Positions 1 to 9,349 are shown, counted from the stretch's first letter. The stretch: 64,000 bases of DNA from DATBHW01 sp035307385 (GCA_035307385.1 DATGID010000141.1:1-64000), one strand, 5' to 3'. Numbers and translations: made by a program. The notes: a model not told the origin generated them from the letters alone.

Positions 1-165
1 CTGGCGACCAGCATCTCGACCGGCCTGGAGAGTGACCCGGTGCAGAAGCGGTTGGGCAATGTCATGGAAGGCGCCGCCGAGATCAGCCAACAGTTCGATG
101 ACGCCAGCAAACAGCTTGAACGCGGCGCCTCCCGGCTGGAAAATGCGGCAGAATCGTTGCAGTAG
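1..165 (+). CDS. C-terminal end of a helical protein (partial)
   Basis: The window opens inside a reading frame (frame 1) that runs 54 codons to a TAG stop. The visible residues are rich in Glu, Gln, Ala and Asp with heptad-like spacing (segments such as EISQQFDDASKQLERGASRLE), which suggests a helical or coiled-coil tail. No catalytic motif is visible and the family cannot be named from this fragment. It is on the same strand as the permease that follows, but 240 bases and a hairpin separate them, so it is probably the end of the preceding transcription unit. Confidence 0.55.
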   Translation: MATSISTGLESDPVQKRLGNVMEGAAEISQQFDDASKQLERGASRLENAAESLQ

Positions 166-209
166 TGGGGAAAGGACCCTGCCGATACATCATCTTTTGT
201 GCGCGTGCT

Positions 210-236
210 GGATACCTGTTTTTCAGGCAGGTATCC
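210..236 (+). terminator. Hairpin after the truncated first gene
   Basis: GGATACCTG (210-218) pairs perfectly with CAGGTATCC (228-236), with a T5 run inside the loop. There is no long T-tract after it, so it may be a weak terminator or a processing hairpin. Nothing else clear is seen in 166-405 except a 14-bp palindrome AAGCAA-GT-TTGCTT at 346-359, about 33 bases before the ribosome binding site of the permease gene, which could be an operator. Confidence 0.35.
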
Positions 237-405
237 GTTGATCTTCAGAAAGGAGATGAGTGCCACCGGGGAAAACTCACGATTGGTGTGTGGGGAGGGT
301 GGCTCGTGGGCAGATGATGGTGAGTATTTACGGCAGCTTGTTATGAAGCAAGTTTGCTTATCATCAGGAAACGGTGTCCTTGCTGTATTTTAGAGAGGTA
401 TTGTA

Positions 406-1893
406 ATGTCGACGAGTAACGCGCAGCCTGCTACAGCAGTAGCAGCCAAAACCGAGTTGCGTCATAATGCGGTGGGGCTGCCCGGCGTGCTATTCCAATC
501 CATCGCCATGATGGCCCCGGCAGCGGCGGTCTCATTCGCCTTCTTTCCTGGCATCGCCACGGCTGGTGGCTCATTCCCGCTGGCCGTCGTGATTGCGTTG
601 GTTGCGAGCGTCTTACTGGCGCTCTCGATTGGACAACTCGCGATTCACCTGCCGTCGGCTGGCGGCTTCTACACCTATGTAGGCCATGGCCTGGGCAAGT
701 CCTTCGGATTTTTGGTTGGCTGGCTCACCATTCCGGTCTATCTGCTGTTTATGCCGGTCAACCTGCTCATCTTCGGCTTCGCTGCCGAATTTTTAGTTGC
801 GACAGAGACCAATGGCAGCGTCGATATTAAATGGTGGATATGGGCCATTCCGATGGGCATCATCATGGGCCTGCTGACCTTCTTTGGCGTGCGGCTCTCC
901 ACCTGGACGCTGCTGGTACTTGGCTCCATCGAAGTGCTGGCCTTCCTCTTGCTCAGCATCTTCGCCATCGCTCACGCCCCCGATGGGCAATCGGCCCAGG
1001 CATTCACCGTGGGATTGAGTCCTACCACTGATCTGGGCGGCTGGCAAGCGGTGCTGCAAGGGGCGGTGTTTGCCTTCACGGCCTTCATCGGCTTTGAATC
1101 GGCGGCTCCATTGGCCGAAGAATCGCGCGACCCCAAACGCATCGTCCCGCGGGGCATTTTCCTTTCGGCGCTCATTATCGGCCTCTTCTTCGTCCTGGCG
1201 AGCTATGCCAGCGTGGCTGGCTATGGGTTCAACCATATCTTCCCCAGCTCGCCCACCGACACCCACAGCTATGTGACCGATACCAACCTCAGCCCCGTTT
1301 TGACCATCGCGACAAACGTCTGGGGTCAGGCAGGGTTTGTGCTGATTACGCTGGTGCTGCTCAATTCGACGGCAGCCAACACCGGTGCTGGCTACACGGC
1401 GCTTGGTCGCATTGTCTATGCCATGGGTCGCTCGGGCGCGCTGCCGCGCTGGTTTGGCCTGTTGAGCAAGCGCTATCGCACGCCGTATGTCGTACTCGTG
1501 CTGGGCGGTCTCATCAGCCTGGGGCTGGCCTTCTGGGTCACCGCAGCCTATGGCCCGCTGCCAGGAAACCTGACGGTCATTCTGGCTGTGCTTACCGATT
1601 GCGTTCTGGTGTGCTATATTGCGGTGAGTCTTGCGGTCATCTTCTTCTATCGCCGCGAGCATGAGAGTGACTTTAACGTCTGGCTGCACGCGGTGATTCC
1701 CATCATTACCACGCTGCTGGTGCTGGGAGTGCTCATTGCCCAGTTCTATCCAACGCCTCCCGCCTTTCCAGGAAACCTCGCAGCGCCCATCGCGGCAGGG
1801 TGGTTAGTGCTTGGAATCATCTGGGTGATCGTGCTGCGCGCCAGCCGCCCAGCCGCTTTGGAAGCCGGTGAGCGCCTGTACCTTGAGGCGTAA
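406..1893 (+). CDS. APC superfamily amino acid/amine permease
   Basis: This is a 495-residue polytopic inner-membrane protein with about 12 hydrophobic helices, the length and layout of amino acid/polyamine permeases of the APC superfamily. TM1 carries an AAAVSFAFFPGIA segment and the middle region has GFESAAPLAEESRDPKRIVPRG, the loop after TM6 that is typical of the family (E-S/A-A-P-x-A-E-E). The start ATG follows AGAGAGG (392-398) with 7 bases spacing. It is 26 bases upstream of a second APC permease and then a copper amine oxidase, which suggests uptake of an amine or amino acid for oxidation. The substrate cannot be read from the sequence. Confidence 0.9.
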   Translation: MSTSNAQPATAVAAKTELRHNAVGLPGVLFQSIAMMAPAAAVSFAFFPGIATAGGSFPLAVVIALVASVLLALSIGQLAIHLPSAGGFYTYVGHGLGKSFGFLVGWLTIPVYLLFMPVNLLIFGFAAEFLVATETNGSVDIKWWIWAIPMGIIMGLLTFFGVRLSTWTLLVLGSIEVLAFLLLSIFAIAHAPDGQSAQAFTVGLSPTTDLGGWQAVLQGAVFAFTAFIGFESAAPLAEESRDPKRIVPRGIFLSALIIGLFFVLASYASVAGYGFNHIFPSSPTDTHSYVTDTNLSPVLTIATNVWGQAGFVLITLVLLNSTAANTGAGYTALGRIVYAMGRSGALPRWFGLLSKRYRTPYVVLVLGGLISLGLAFWVTAAYGPLPGNLTVILAVLTDCVLVCYIAVSLAVIFFYRREHESDFNVWLHAVIPIITTLLVLGVLIAQFYPTPPAFPGNLAAPIAAGWLVLGIIWVIVLRASRPAALEAGERLYLEA

Positions 1894-1919
1894 TCCCCTC
1901 CAAAGGAGGAAAAATCTTC

Positions 1920-3521
1920 ATGCGTCAGACACTGCAACCACCAACAGGGCCATTGGGTCCGGGGGCGACTGCCCCCGGCCCATCTCAACCGATGCTCCCT
2001 GAAAACGTACAAGATACCCACGCGGTACTTCCTTCAGAGGTGCTGGTGCAGGGGCGCTTTCCCACACCGTTACGGGCCAGCGACCTTGCTGTGCTGGCGA
2101 TTATCATTGTGCTCTTTGTCACTAATGCCTCGGTGATCACCCTGTCAGGGGCATCAGGGTTGCCCTACTGGCTGCTGGGATTTATCACATTCCTGATTCC
2201 CAGTGCCATCATCACGGGCAAGCTCATTCGCATGTTCCCAGAGCAAGGGGCATTTTACGTCTGGGTCTATAAGGCCCTCGGCTCCTTCTGGAGCAACCTG
2301 CTCGGCTTCTTCCTCTTGTGGTGGCCGCCCCTGTTATCCGTCATCGGCATTGGAACCTTTGTTGTCGCGTTTTTGAGCGGCATCGGGGCCACCATGAATC
2401 AGACCTGGCTCATCGAGCCGTGGCAACAAGGGCTGGTAGTGTTGGTCGTTCTCTTGCTCGCCTGGTTCATTGCGAACCAGAACGTCATCAGCACCATGCG
2501 CCTGATGCGTGGCACGCTGTATCTCTATCTGGGGGTTATCGCCTTGATGGGCGTCAGCGTGCTCATCTGGCTGATGAGCGGCCATCAATCCCAGACAGAT
2601 TTCAGCAGCAACCAGTTTGCCTTAAGTCCCAGCACCTTTACCTTCTATTCCCTGGTGATCCTGGGCGGCCTGGGCATTCAAATGCCGCTCAACATGGCGC
2701 GCGAAGTGCGCGGCGATCAGGGGCAAGATGCGCTTGCCCGCTTCCTGCCACGCACCGTTATTGTCGTCATGGTCAGCTATATCGTCGTCTGGCTCGCGCT
2801 GACCGTCATTTTGCCGCAAGACCCCACCAATCCCCTGGCCGCGTCCAGCGTCGGCAATATCGGCGCGGTCTTCACCGTGGCGTTTGGGGGAACCTTTGGA
2901 CATCTCGTGACCATCCTGGCGGACCTGTGCCTGGCCGCCTTTTGCGTCGTCGCCAGCAGCGCCTACAGCATGGTGCAGAGCCGGGTGGTGGTGATGGTCG
3001 CCATGGATCGACGGCTGCCCGCCTGGCTGGCAAAGGTAGACTCAGATGGCACGCCCAGACGGGCAAATACCTTCCAAATCGGCATTCTGGCGGCCTTCAG
3101 CGTGGTCATCTTTTTCGTGGTGCCTGAGCTTACGGCGGTAGGCGCAAATTTCCAGATCATCATCTACGATCTGATTCCGGCCTCAGCGTCAGTCCTATGG
3201 GCGCTCTCGACGCTGGGCCTCTTTATCATCGGCGGGGTGATGATGGTGCGTTATGCGCGGCGTGCCCAGGAGGTTGGCGGCGGCCCGCCAGCGTTCATCA
3301 TGCTGTGCGCGGTCATCGGCACCCTGGCAACCATTGCCGCCTGCTACCTCATTTTCACCGGACCCTGGACCCCACTGATGGCGACAGCAGACTGGTTCTT
3401 CTGGATCGCGCTGATCGTGTTGGGGTCGCTGGCCGTTGGGGCTGTCTACGGCTTCCTGGCGGCAGAGCCAGAAGATGTCTGGCTGATACTGCTAGCGGCG
3501 CAAAAGCGGCGAGGCAGATAA
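1920..3521 (+). CDS. Second APC superfamily permease
   Basis: This 533-residue protein has a proline-rich cytoplasmic N-terminus of about 45 residues followed by about 12 membrane helices. A glutamate-rich family loop (GGLGIQMPLNMAREVRGDQG) lies after the sixth helix. It differs clearly from the preceding permease, so the pair is not a recent duplication. The ATG at 1920 has a near-perfect AAAGGAGGA (1902-1910). Placed between a permease and an amine oxidase on one strand, it is likely part of a three-gene amine or amino acid utilisation operon. Exchange (substrate/product antiport) is possible in this family but is not shown here. Confidence 0.9.
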   Translation: MRQTLQPPTGPLGPGATAPGPSQPMLPENVQDTHAVLPSEVLVQGRFPTPLRASDLAVLAIIIVLFVTNASVITLSGASGLPYWLLGFITFLIPSAIITGKLIRMFPEQGAFYVWVYKALGSFWSNLLGFFLLWWPPLLSVIGIGTFVVAFLSGIGATMNQTWLIEPWQQGLVVLVVLLLAWFIANQNVISTMRLMRGTLYLYLGVIALMGVSVLIWLMSGHQSQTDFSSNQFALSPSTFTFYSLVILGGLGIQMPLNMAREVRGDQGQDALARFLPRTVIVVMVSYIVVWLALTVILPQDPTNPLAASSVGNIGAVFTVAFGGTFGHLVTILADLCLAAFCVVASSAYSMVQSRVVVMVAMDRRLPAWLAKVDSDGTPRRANTFQIGILAAFSVVIFFVVPELTAVGANFQIIIYDLIPASASVLWALSTLGLFIIGGVMMVRYARRAQEVGGGPPAFIMLCAVIGTLATIAACYLIFTGPWTPLMATADWFFWIALIVLGSLAVGAVYGFLAAEPEDVWLILLAAQKRRGR

Positions 3522-3616
3522 CCATCTGCCCTCGCCCCTCTTGCTTGTTCGGCACAAACAGGACGTGACGTACATCTGCATGGAAGCAGTGTCCCGTTTT
3601 TTAGAAGAGGAAGGAT

Positions 3617-5578
3617 ATGTCGACTCCCACGCGCGGACCACATCCCCTTGACCCGCTGACTGAAGACGAAATTACCCAGACCACCCGTCTGCTTCAGGCA
3701 TCCGGGCGCATCACACCCAGCATGCGCCTGATGGCCTATAGATTAGAGGAGCCTGCAAAACATCTGGTGCTGACCTATCAGCCTGGGAACTCTGTGCCAC
3801 GCGAGGTGTTTGTGGTCATGCGGGACCACGAGCGCCGCGTCACCATTGAAGTGCTGGTCTCCCTCACCGAGCAGGCCATTCGCTCCTGGCAGGAACGCGA
3901 CGACGTGCAGCCAGCCCTGACCTATCCTGAAGTGTTTGCGGCCCAGGAAGCCATTCTGGCTGACGCCAGCTTTCAGGAAGCGATGGCAAAGCGCGGCATC
4001 ACCGACCTTTCCGGGGTGGTCACCTATCCCTTCACCGCAGGCTATCGCTCCGAGGCAGACGGCGCGGGGCATGGCCGGTTCATCCGCATGATGACGGCGC
4101 TGGCCCAGGGACCGGAAGATAACTACTATGCCCACCCCATCGAGGGCGTGGTTTCGACAGTTGAACTGGACACCATGCGGGTCCAGGTCGAAGATCACGG
4201 CGTCGTGCCGATTCCCCCGCGTTCAGGCAACTATACGGCTGACGGCATCAAAGCGCCCGAAAACTTCCCCTCCTTTCCTGAAGGGACGCGCACCGACGTG
4301 CGCCCCCTCTCGATTGAACAGCCGCAGGGGACCAGCTTCCAGGTCGAAGGGCATCAAGTCACCTGGCAGAAGTGGCGCTTCCGCGTCGGCTTCACCCCAC
4401 GCGAAGGCATCATCCTGCACCTGGTAGAATACTTCGACCAGGGCCGCTGGCGGCCCATTATCTATCGCGCCTCCCTTTCAGAGATGTTCGTGCCCTATGG
4501 CGACCCGTCCCCGTCGCATAACTGGAAGAACGTCTTCGACGCGGGCGAAGTGGGCATCGGCGTGCTCGCCAACAGCCTGGTCCTGGGCTGCGACTGCCTG
4601 GGCGAAATCCACTACTTCGATGCCGTCGTCAACGATGCCGAAGGCCAGCCGGTTCCCATCCAGAATGCCATCTGCATGCACGAAGAGGACTTCAGTCTGC
4701 TCTGGAAGCATCTGGAATACAACCCGGACGGCTCGACGCGCGTCGAGGTCCGTCGGTCGCGGCGGCTCGTCGTCTCCTTGATCGCCACGGTCGGTAACTA
4801 CGAATATGGCTATTACTGGTATCTCTATCAGGATGGCACCATTCAGTACGAGGTGAAGCTGACCGGCATCATCGCGCCCGCCGCCATCGCCCAGGGGCAG
4901 CAACCCATCTCGGGGGCACTCGTGGCTCCTGGCCTCTACGGACCCCATCACCAGCACTACTTCAACGTGCGCCTGGATATGATGGTCGATGGCCCCAACA
5001 ACTCGGTGGTCGAAGTCAACTGCGAGCCGCTGCCCTGGGGACCGCAAAACCCCAATGGCAACGCCTGGGTGCCGCGCGAAACAGTGCTCGCCAGCGAGTC
5101 GGAGGCGCAGCGCCAGATTGACCCCCACACGGCGCGCTACTGGAAGATCATCAATCCCTCTTCGCGCAACGCATTGGGCCAGCCCGTGGGCTATAAGCTG
5201 ATGCCCATGAACAATCCGTTCCCGTTCTTCCACGAAGGCTCGCCCCAATGGCAGCGCGGCGGATTCGCCAGAAACCATCTGTGGGTCACCGCCTATGATC
5301 CGGCGGAGCGCTATGCTGCGGGCGAGTACCCCAACCAGCAGGCGGGTGGCGATGGATTACCGCTCTACGTGCAGCAGAATCGCGACCTGGCGGAGAAGGA
5401 CGTGGTCGTCTGGTACACCTTTGGCTCTAACCATGTGGTGCGACCAGAAGACTGGCCGGTGATGCCGGTCGAGGTAGTTGGCTTCACGATGAAGCCGGTC
5501 GGCTTTTTCAACGGCAGCCCGGCGCTCGACGTTCCGGCATCGGAACACTGCGCGCCTGAGCACCACGATCACCACTAG
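3617..5578 (+). CDS. Copper-containing primary amine oxidase
   Basis: This 653-residue enzyme oxidises primary amines to aldehydes with release of ammonia and hydrogen peroxide, using copper and the self-processed cofactor topaquinone. The cofactor tyrosine is Y395 in the T-x-x-N-Y-E-Y motif. The copper ligands are H445 and H447 (HQH) and H606. The catalytic base is D308 in FDAGE, and the conserved CDCLGEIHYFDA and ICMHEED blocks are present. The length matches bacterial amine oxidases of the Arthrobacter type, and no signal peptide is visible, so it is probably cytoplasmic. The ATG follows AGAGGAAGG. Two permeases upstream would supply the substrate. Substrate choice (tyramine, histamine, phenethylamine) is unknown. 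Confidence 0.95.
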   Translation: MSTPTRGPHPLDPLTEDEITQTTRLLQASGRITPSMRLMAYRLEEPAKHLVLTYQPGNSVPREVFVVMRDHERRVTIEVLVSLTEQAIRSWQERDDVQPALTYPEVFAAQEAILADASFQEAMAKRGITDLSGVVTYPFTAGYRSEADGAGHGRFIRMMTALAQGPEDNYYAHPIEGVVSTVELDTMRVQVEDHGVVPIPPRSGNYTADGIKAPENFPSFPEGTRTDVRPLSIEQPQGTSFQVEGHQVTWQKWRFRVGFTPREGIILHLVEYFDQGRWRPIIYRASLSEMFVPYGDPSPSHNWKNVFDAGEVGIGVLANSLVLGCDCLGEIHYFDAVVNDAEGQPVPIQNAICMHEEDFSLLWKHLEYNPDGSTRVEVRRSRRLVVSLIATVGNYEYGYYWYLYQDGTIQYEVKLTGIIAPAAIAQGQQPISGALVAPGLYGPHHQHYFNVRLDMMVDGPNNSVVEVNCEPLPWGPQNPNGNAWVPRETVLASESEAQRQIDPHTARYWKIINPSSRNALGQPVGYKLMPMNNPFPFFHEGSPQWQRGGFARNHLWVTAYDPAERYAAGEYPNQQAGGDGLPLYVQQNRDLAEKDVVVWYTFGSNHVVRPEDWPVMPVEVVGFTMKPVGFFNGSPALDVPASEHCAPEHHDHH

Positions 5579-5599
5579 TCAGAGCAGCTTCCTGCTGGG

Positions 5600-5650
5600 C
5601 GGAGCGGTGTCAGGCGTTTGGAGCGCCCGACGCCGCTCCGTCCGTTTTTT
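5600..5650 (+). terminator. Intrinsic terminator of the amine oxidase operon
   Basis: A 17-base arm (5600-5616) pairs with 5624-5640 allowing two mismatched or wobble positions, and six T residues follow at 5645-5650. It sits 21 bases after the amine oxidase stop and overlaps the last codons of the convergent gene on the minus strand. Confidence 0.85.
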
Positions 5651-6896
5651 GGCGATAAAGCATTTCGCCCGCGTGGGGCACCAGCAGGATGCCTTCTTGC
5701 TCGCGGCCAGCCCACTCCTGGGGCGCGATGTCCCGATAGTCGCAATAGCCCAGATTTACCCTCCGACAGCGTTCCTCAGGAATGCCCGTCGCCAGCGTTA
5801 CCTGAATGCGCGGCGTCTCGATGCCGCGCGCCGCGTCATAGCTGCCCACGCCTTTGACGTGTGTGCTGTGCGCCAGAATGCCGCCCGGAAAGTCTTTGAA
5901 GCGCTCCCACTGCGCCAGAAAATAGTCGCGCACGTGATACCCCACCTGATCGATGATCTTGCCGTGGGTATACGAAATCTCGGTCAGGTGCGGCGCGTAG
6001 ATAATCACCTCGCCGCCATCGGCAATGGCTGGCTCGGTCTTGTACATCGCCTTGGCTGCCGTCCAGAGATCATCATACTGGGTGGAAGGCATGGAGAGCA
6101 CGCGCCGGAACGCACGCGGCACAGTGATGATGTTGAGCCGCCCCGACAGATCAGCCGCCGCCTCAAACGCTTCGACATGCGAACCGATATAGAGGCCATG
6201 CAGCGCTTCGCCTTGCAGCACCAGCGCCAGACACAGCAGCGGGCGCGCGACGAACTCGGCAGCCCGATGAATCACGCGGCGCACGGGTGTATCCTTCACG
6301 CCGATGGTGTGCATGCTGGTGACCAGCGCGCCCAGCCAGTGCGTGAAGTTGATAATGTCTGGCCCGGCGATGCCAGGAAAGAGGTACTTGGCTCCGCCCG
6401 AAAAACCCGCAACTTCGTGCGGGAAGACCGGCCCGCAGATGACCAACTGATCGTACTCGAAGATCATCTTGTTGAGCGTCACCGGCACATCCTCTGCCAA
6501 TAAGCCATCGGTCAACGCGGCGGCCTCATCCCGCGAGATCACGCCGATGGTTTGCAAGGCGTCGGGCTGGTCCCAGCGATGGTTAAAAATCTGCGTCTTG
6601 GGGAAGCGTTCGGCGCGCTCAGCCCCGTCGACGCCCACCAGCCGATCTATTGCCTCGTCGGGCATGTGCTGGTGCGTGCCCAGCGCGATCAGATAATCCA
6701 ACCGCGAGACACGCGGCCCAAGCTCTTGATAGAGCAGGCGAAAGAGCAGCGGCATCGGCATAGTGCGCGTGCCATCGGGGATGATGACCAGCACGCGCTT
6801 ATCATTCAGCGGTAGCGACTCGCACACCTGCGCGATAAGCTGCTGCATCGCCTCTGGCGTCAGCGTTTCGGTTGTTGAGCCTGTGCCCAGCAGCAT
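5610..6896 (-). CDS. LarA-superfamily (DUF2088) nickel-pincer racemase/epimerase
   Basis: This 428-residue protein matches the lactate racemase LarA superfamily, whose members invert 2-hydroxyacids with a nickel pincer nucleotide. The PDGTR motif gives D41 and R44. H75 and H77 lie in GTHQH. Then H160, K170 and H186 reproduce the LarA spacing for His-174, Lys-184 and His-200 exactly, with GFSGGAKYLFPG around the cofactor lysine. A GGAGGG site precedes the ATG by 8 bases. It is the last gene of an operon with an SDR reductase, UxaE and an IolB-type isomerase, so a sugar acid is a more likely substrate than lactate; gluconate/mannonate is my inference. The cofactor genes larB, larC and larE are not in this window. 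Confidence 0.85.
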   Translation of the reverse strand: MLLGTGSTTETLTPEAMQQLIAQVCESLPLNDKRVLVIIPDGTRTMPMPLLFRLLYQELGPRVSRLDYLIALGTHQHMPDEAIDRLVGVDGAERAERFPKTQIFNHRWDQPDALQTIGVISRDEAAALTDGLLAEDVPVTLNKMIFEYDQLVICGPVFPHEVAGFSGGAKYLFPGIAGPDIINFTHWLGALVTSMHTIGVKDTPVRRVIHRAAEFVARPLLCLALVLQGEALHGLYIGSHVEAFEAAADLSGRLNIITVPRAFRRVLSMPSTQYDDLWTAAKAMYKTEPAIADGGEVIIYAPHLTEISYTHGKIIDQVGYHVRDYFLAQWERFKDFPGGILAHSTHVKGVGSYDAARGIETPRIQVTLATGIPEERCRRVNLGYCDYRDIAPQEWAGREQEGILLVPHAGEMLYRQKTDGAASGAPNA

Positions 6897-6913
6897 TGCT
6901 TTTTCCCTCCAGC

Positions 6914-7750
6914 CTAGACGCCGCCAAAGGCGGAAAAGCCGCCATCGACGGCAATCACCTGGCCCGTGACGAACGCCGCCGACGGACTCACCAGCCAGAG
7001 CAGCGCGCCCACCAGATCATCGGCTGCGCCCAGGCGGCCCAGCGGTGTGTGCGCCAGAATGGCCTGGGCACGCGGCGTGGGCGCGCCGCTTTCAGCATCG
7101 GTGAGCAGATAGCGGTTCTGCTCCGTCAGAAAGAAGCCCGGCGCGAGCGCATTCACGCGAATACGCGGGCTATATTCCTGGGCAAGATGCACCGCCAGCC
7201 ACTGCGTAAAATTGACGACAGCCGCTTTGGCCGCGCTGTAGGCGGGAATGCGCGTCAGCGGGCGAATGCCGCTCATCGAGGCAATATTGACAATGCATCC
7301 ATTCCCGCGCTCGGCCATGCCGCGCCCAAAGACCTGGCACGCCTGGAACGTCCCGGTAAAGTTGGCCCCCAAGACCTGTGCCACGCCTTCGCTTTCCAGC
7401 GCAAAAAACGGGCGCTCGCTGCTCGTCGTGGCCTGGGGCGCATTGCCTCCTGCCGCGTTGACCAGGATGTCTAGCGGGCCAAAGGCGCTGGCAATCGCCT
7501 CCGCTGCGCGGTCCAGTGCGGCGCGGTCCAGCACATCGCAGGCAATGGGCATGGCCTGGCCGCCATCGGCGCGTATGGCTTCGGCCAGTTGCTCGCAGGG
7601 TTCGGCGCGGCGACCCATGATGACCACCCTGGCCCCTGCTGAAGCGAGCGCCCGCGCCATAGCGCTGCCCAGCGCGCCGCTGCCTCCCGTGACCAGCACC
7701 GTCTGCCCATCAAGCGTGAACAGGTTTTGGATGAATGAAGAGTCATTCAT
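6914..7750 (-). CDS. SDR oxidoreductase, probable fructuronate (mannonate) reductase
   Basis: This is a classical short-chain dehydrogenase with the nucleotide-binding TGGSGALG motif, an NAAGG segment, the active-site serine (IASMSG) and Y-S-A-A-K. Next to UxaE, reduction of fructuronate to mannonate with NAD(P)H is the likely reaction (inference); gluconate 5-dehydrogenase-like activity is the alternative. The chosen ATG at 7750 gives a normal N-terminus with the glycine motif near residue 22 and has GAAAGGG about 11 bases upstream. The frame is also open to ATG 7807 and GTG 7813, which would add a degenerate copy of the first 19 residues (MNDSSFIQ...SLKGQTAV). It is 17 bases from the LarA-like gene. 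Confidence 0.85.
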   Translation of the reverse strand: MNDSSFIQNLFTLDGQTVLVTGGSGALGSAMARALASAGARVVIMGRRAEPCEQLAEAIRADGGQAMPIACDVLDRAALDRAAEAIASAFGPLDILVNAAGGNAPQATTSSERPFFALESEGVAQVLGANFTGTFQACQVFGRGMAERGNGCIVNIASMSGIRPLTRIPAYSAAKAAVVNFTQWLAVHLAQEYSPRIRVNALAPGFFLTEQNRYLLTDAESGAPTPRAQAILAHTPLGRLGAADDLVGALLWLVSPSAAFVTGQVIAVDGGFSAFGGV

Positions 7751-7807
7751 AACAGCGGTTTGCCCTTTCAGCGAGGCCCATCGTTGGATGAATGAAGAGT
7801 CATTCAT
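7727..7807. repeat. Tandem duplication with a palindrome at the SDR gene start
   Basis: Two identical 24-bp copies lie at 7727-7750 and 7784-7807, exactly 57 bp apart. Each contains the inverted repeat ATGAATGA-N4-TCATTCAT. The bases after the identical part are also related in the coding strand, so a 19-codon unit was duplicated. Both copies encode MNDSSFIQ, and the SDR start codon lies in the stem. They may act as a double operator or as an mRNA hairpin that masks the start; both are inference. Confidence 0.8.
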
Positions 7808-7819
7808 CACCACGGAAGA

Positions 7820-9334
7820 TCACGTTCTAGTTGATTCGACGAACGGCCTGAGGTGTCGGTAAAAATGTTGGTCCAGTATTACATTATACGCTTCCAGGTG
7901 AGCCTGCAACGTTTCGCGCAGCGGCGCGCCAAACTGCGCCAGCACCGAGCCATAGGTAACGTGCAAAATCTGCCGGGCGTTCAAGTCATCCAGCAGCGCT
8001 GGCAGCGCGGCATCAGGCACTGCGCGCATATCCGGGACACGGTTGACCTCCGCCGAGACATGGTACGAGGCTCGATCAGTCGGGTAGCGCTCGCAGGCAA
8101 AGGCCAGGAGGTTGCGGAACAGCGCGGCATTGAACTGCGCCACCACGCGCAGCGCCTCCACATAGCTGGTGCCAGCCGTCTTCAGGTGCGTCATGCCTCT
8201 GGCGGCTTCGCTGATGAGCGCGTAGACTGAAAACTTATCGGAGCCAGAATGCAGGCTCAGCTTATATGGCCCCAGCGCCCGCGCGATCTCGGCGTGCGTC
8301 TGCAAATCACGCCGCAGCGTCGCCAGATCACCGATATAGTCAATGCCCTTCTCGAAGCGGCCAACGTAGCGCGGAGCCATGCTGACCCATTGCACGCCGA
8401 GCCGCCGCAACTCGCTGGCGATAAAGATATGCTCTGCCGGGGTGGTCGGCGTCTCGGTTTCATCGACGGAGGGTTCAAGCTCGAAGGGGATATGCTTGCC
8501 CGCCAGATGGCGATAGAGCGTGACAACATGCAGCACAGCGCGGCTGTACTTGGCGGCGGCGCGCAGCACAGCGGCCTCGTCCAGCGTGATTTGCTGCGTC
8601 TCCAGGTCAACCGTCTTGCCGATATAGCGCCGCGCCAGATCGGCAGGCGAGCTTTCCAGCAGCGACCAGGGCAGCGCCTCTACTTTCTGCTGGATGCTGG
8701 CAGGGTCGGCCTCATCCGCCGCGCTGTCTACAAACGCGCCGGGGTCGATGGTATAGAACGAGTAGCCAGCGGCGGCGCAGACATCGACATCGGCAGTGGT
8801 CTTGAGGTGATCGGCGTCCGCGCCCACGCGGTCACGCCAGCCTGCCTGGAACGCGCCACAGGTGGCGTCGTTCAAGACCTCTTCCGGCGTGCGGTGGGTG
8901 CGCTCGTTTTCGCGCATGGACTGCTGGGCAAAGATGGGCCGCAGCGTCTTGTCTGGCGACTCGCTGAGAACACGCCGGAGGACATGAACGTGCCCAGCAG
9001 TCGCCAGCCCAAGACGGTCACCGAAGCCCGCCGAGGCGTCCAGGCCCAGCGGCGTCGGCTGAAGCCAGGGGAGAGACGCGCGCAGCGCCTGGCTATTCTT
9101 CCCATCCGGCGGGCAGTATTTCAGGTGATAGCCTTGTTTGAACTCCTGGCTCTCTCCATGAAAGCGCGCCAGCGCCGGATGGTCTGCCCCGGCCAGCACC
9201 GCCAGCCGTCCGCCCGCGCTGGTTGCTTCATACCAGAACGCGGCATCATCGTAGATGACCAATGAATCCGGGATAAACGCGGCTCCGATGGCTGTTTGCA
9301 GTTCAGCCGGAGCGAAGGGAAACACGCTGCTCAT
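7820..9334 (-). CDS. uxaE: Tagaturonate/fructuronate epimerase
   Basis: The protein of 504 residues matches the UxaE family, which interconverts D-tagaturonate and D-fructuronate at carbon 3. Recognisable blocks are HGESQEFKQGYHLKY near the N-terminus, FELEPSVDETETPTTPAEH in the middle and SLHSGSDKFSVY toward the C-terminus. I recognise the family from these blocks and length rather than from mapped catalytic residues. ATG 9334 is preferred because GCAGGA lies 7 bases upstream; a GTG directly before it is the alternative. The gene is co-directional and closely spaced with iolB upstream and the SDR downstream, consistent with uronate catabolism that joins the galacturonate and glucuronate branches. 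Confidence 0.75.
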   Translation of the reverse strand: MSSVFPFAPAELQTAIGAAFIPDSLVIYDDAAFWYEATSAGGRLAVLAGADHPALARFHGESQEFKQGYHLKYCPPDGKNSQALRASLPWLQPTPLGLDASAGFGDRLGLATAGHVHVLRRVLSESPDKTLRPIFAQQSMRENERTHRTPEEVLNDATCGAFQAGWRDRVGADADHLKTTADVDVCAAAGYSFYTIDPGAFVDSAADEADPASIQQKVEALPWSLLESSPADLARRYIGKTVDLETQQITLDEAAVLRAAAKYSRAVLHVVTLYRHLAGKHIPFELEPSVDETETPTTPAEHIFIASELRRLGVQWVSMAPRYVGRFEKGIDYIGDLATLRRDLQTHAEIARALGPYKLSLHSGSDKFSVYALISEAARGMTHLKTAGTSYVEALRVVAQFNAALFRNLLAFACERYPTDRASYHVSAEVNRVPDMRAVPDAALPALLDDLNARQILHVTYGSVLAQFGAPLRETLQAHLEAYNVILDQHFYRHLRPFVESTRT

Positions 9335-9349
9335 CACATATCCTGCTTG

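Noticed and set aside
199..393. Short frame of 64 codons before the first permease
   Set aside because: GTG start without a ribosome binding site, and it covers the hairpin at 210-236.
793..1689. Long minus-strand open frame of 298 codons
   Set aside because: It lies wholly opposite the first permease gene, has a composition rich in Gln, Arg and Gly typical of GC-rich antisense frames and no ribosome binding site.
5607..6503. Plus-strand open frame of 298 codons
   Set aside because: It is antisense to the LarA-like gene, which has clear catalytic motifs; no family match is visible.
8249..9265. Plus-strand open frame of 338 codons
   Set aside because: Antisense shadow of uxaE.
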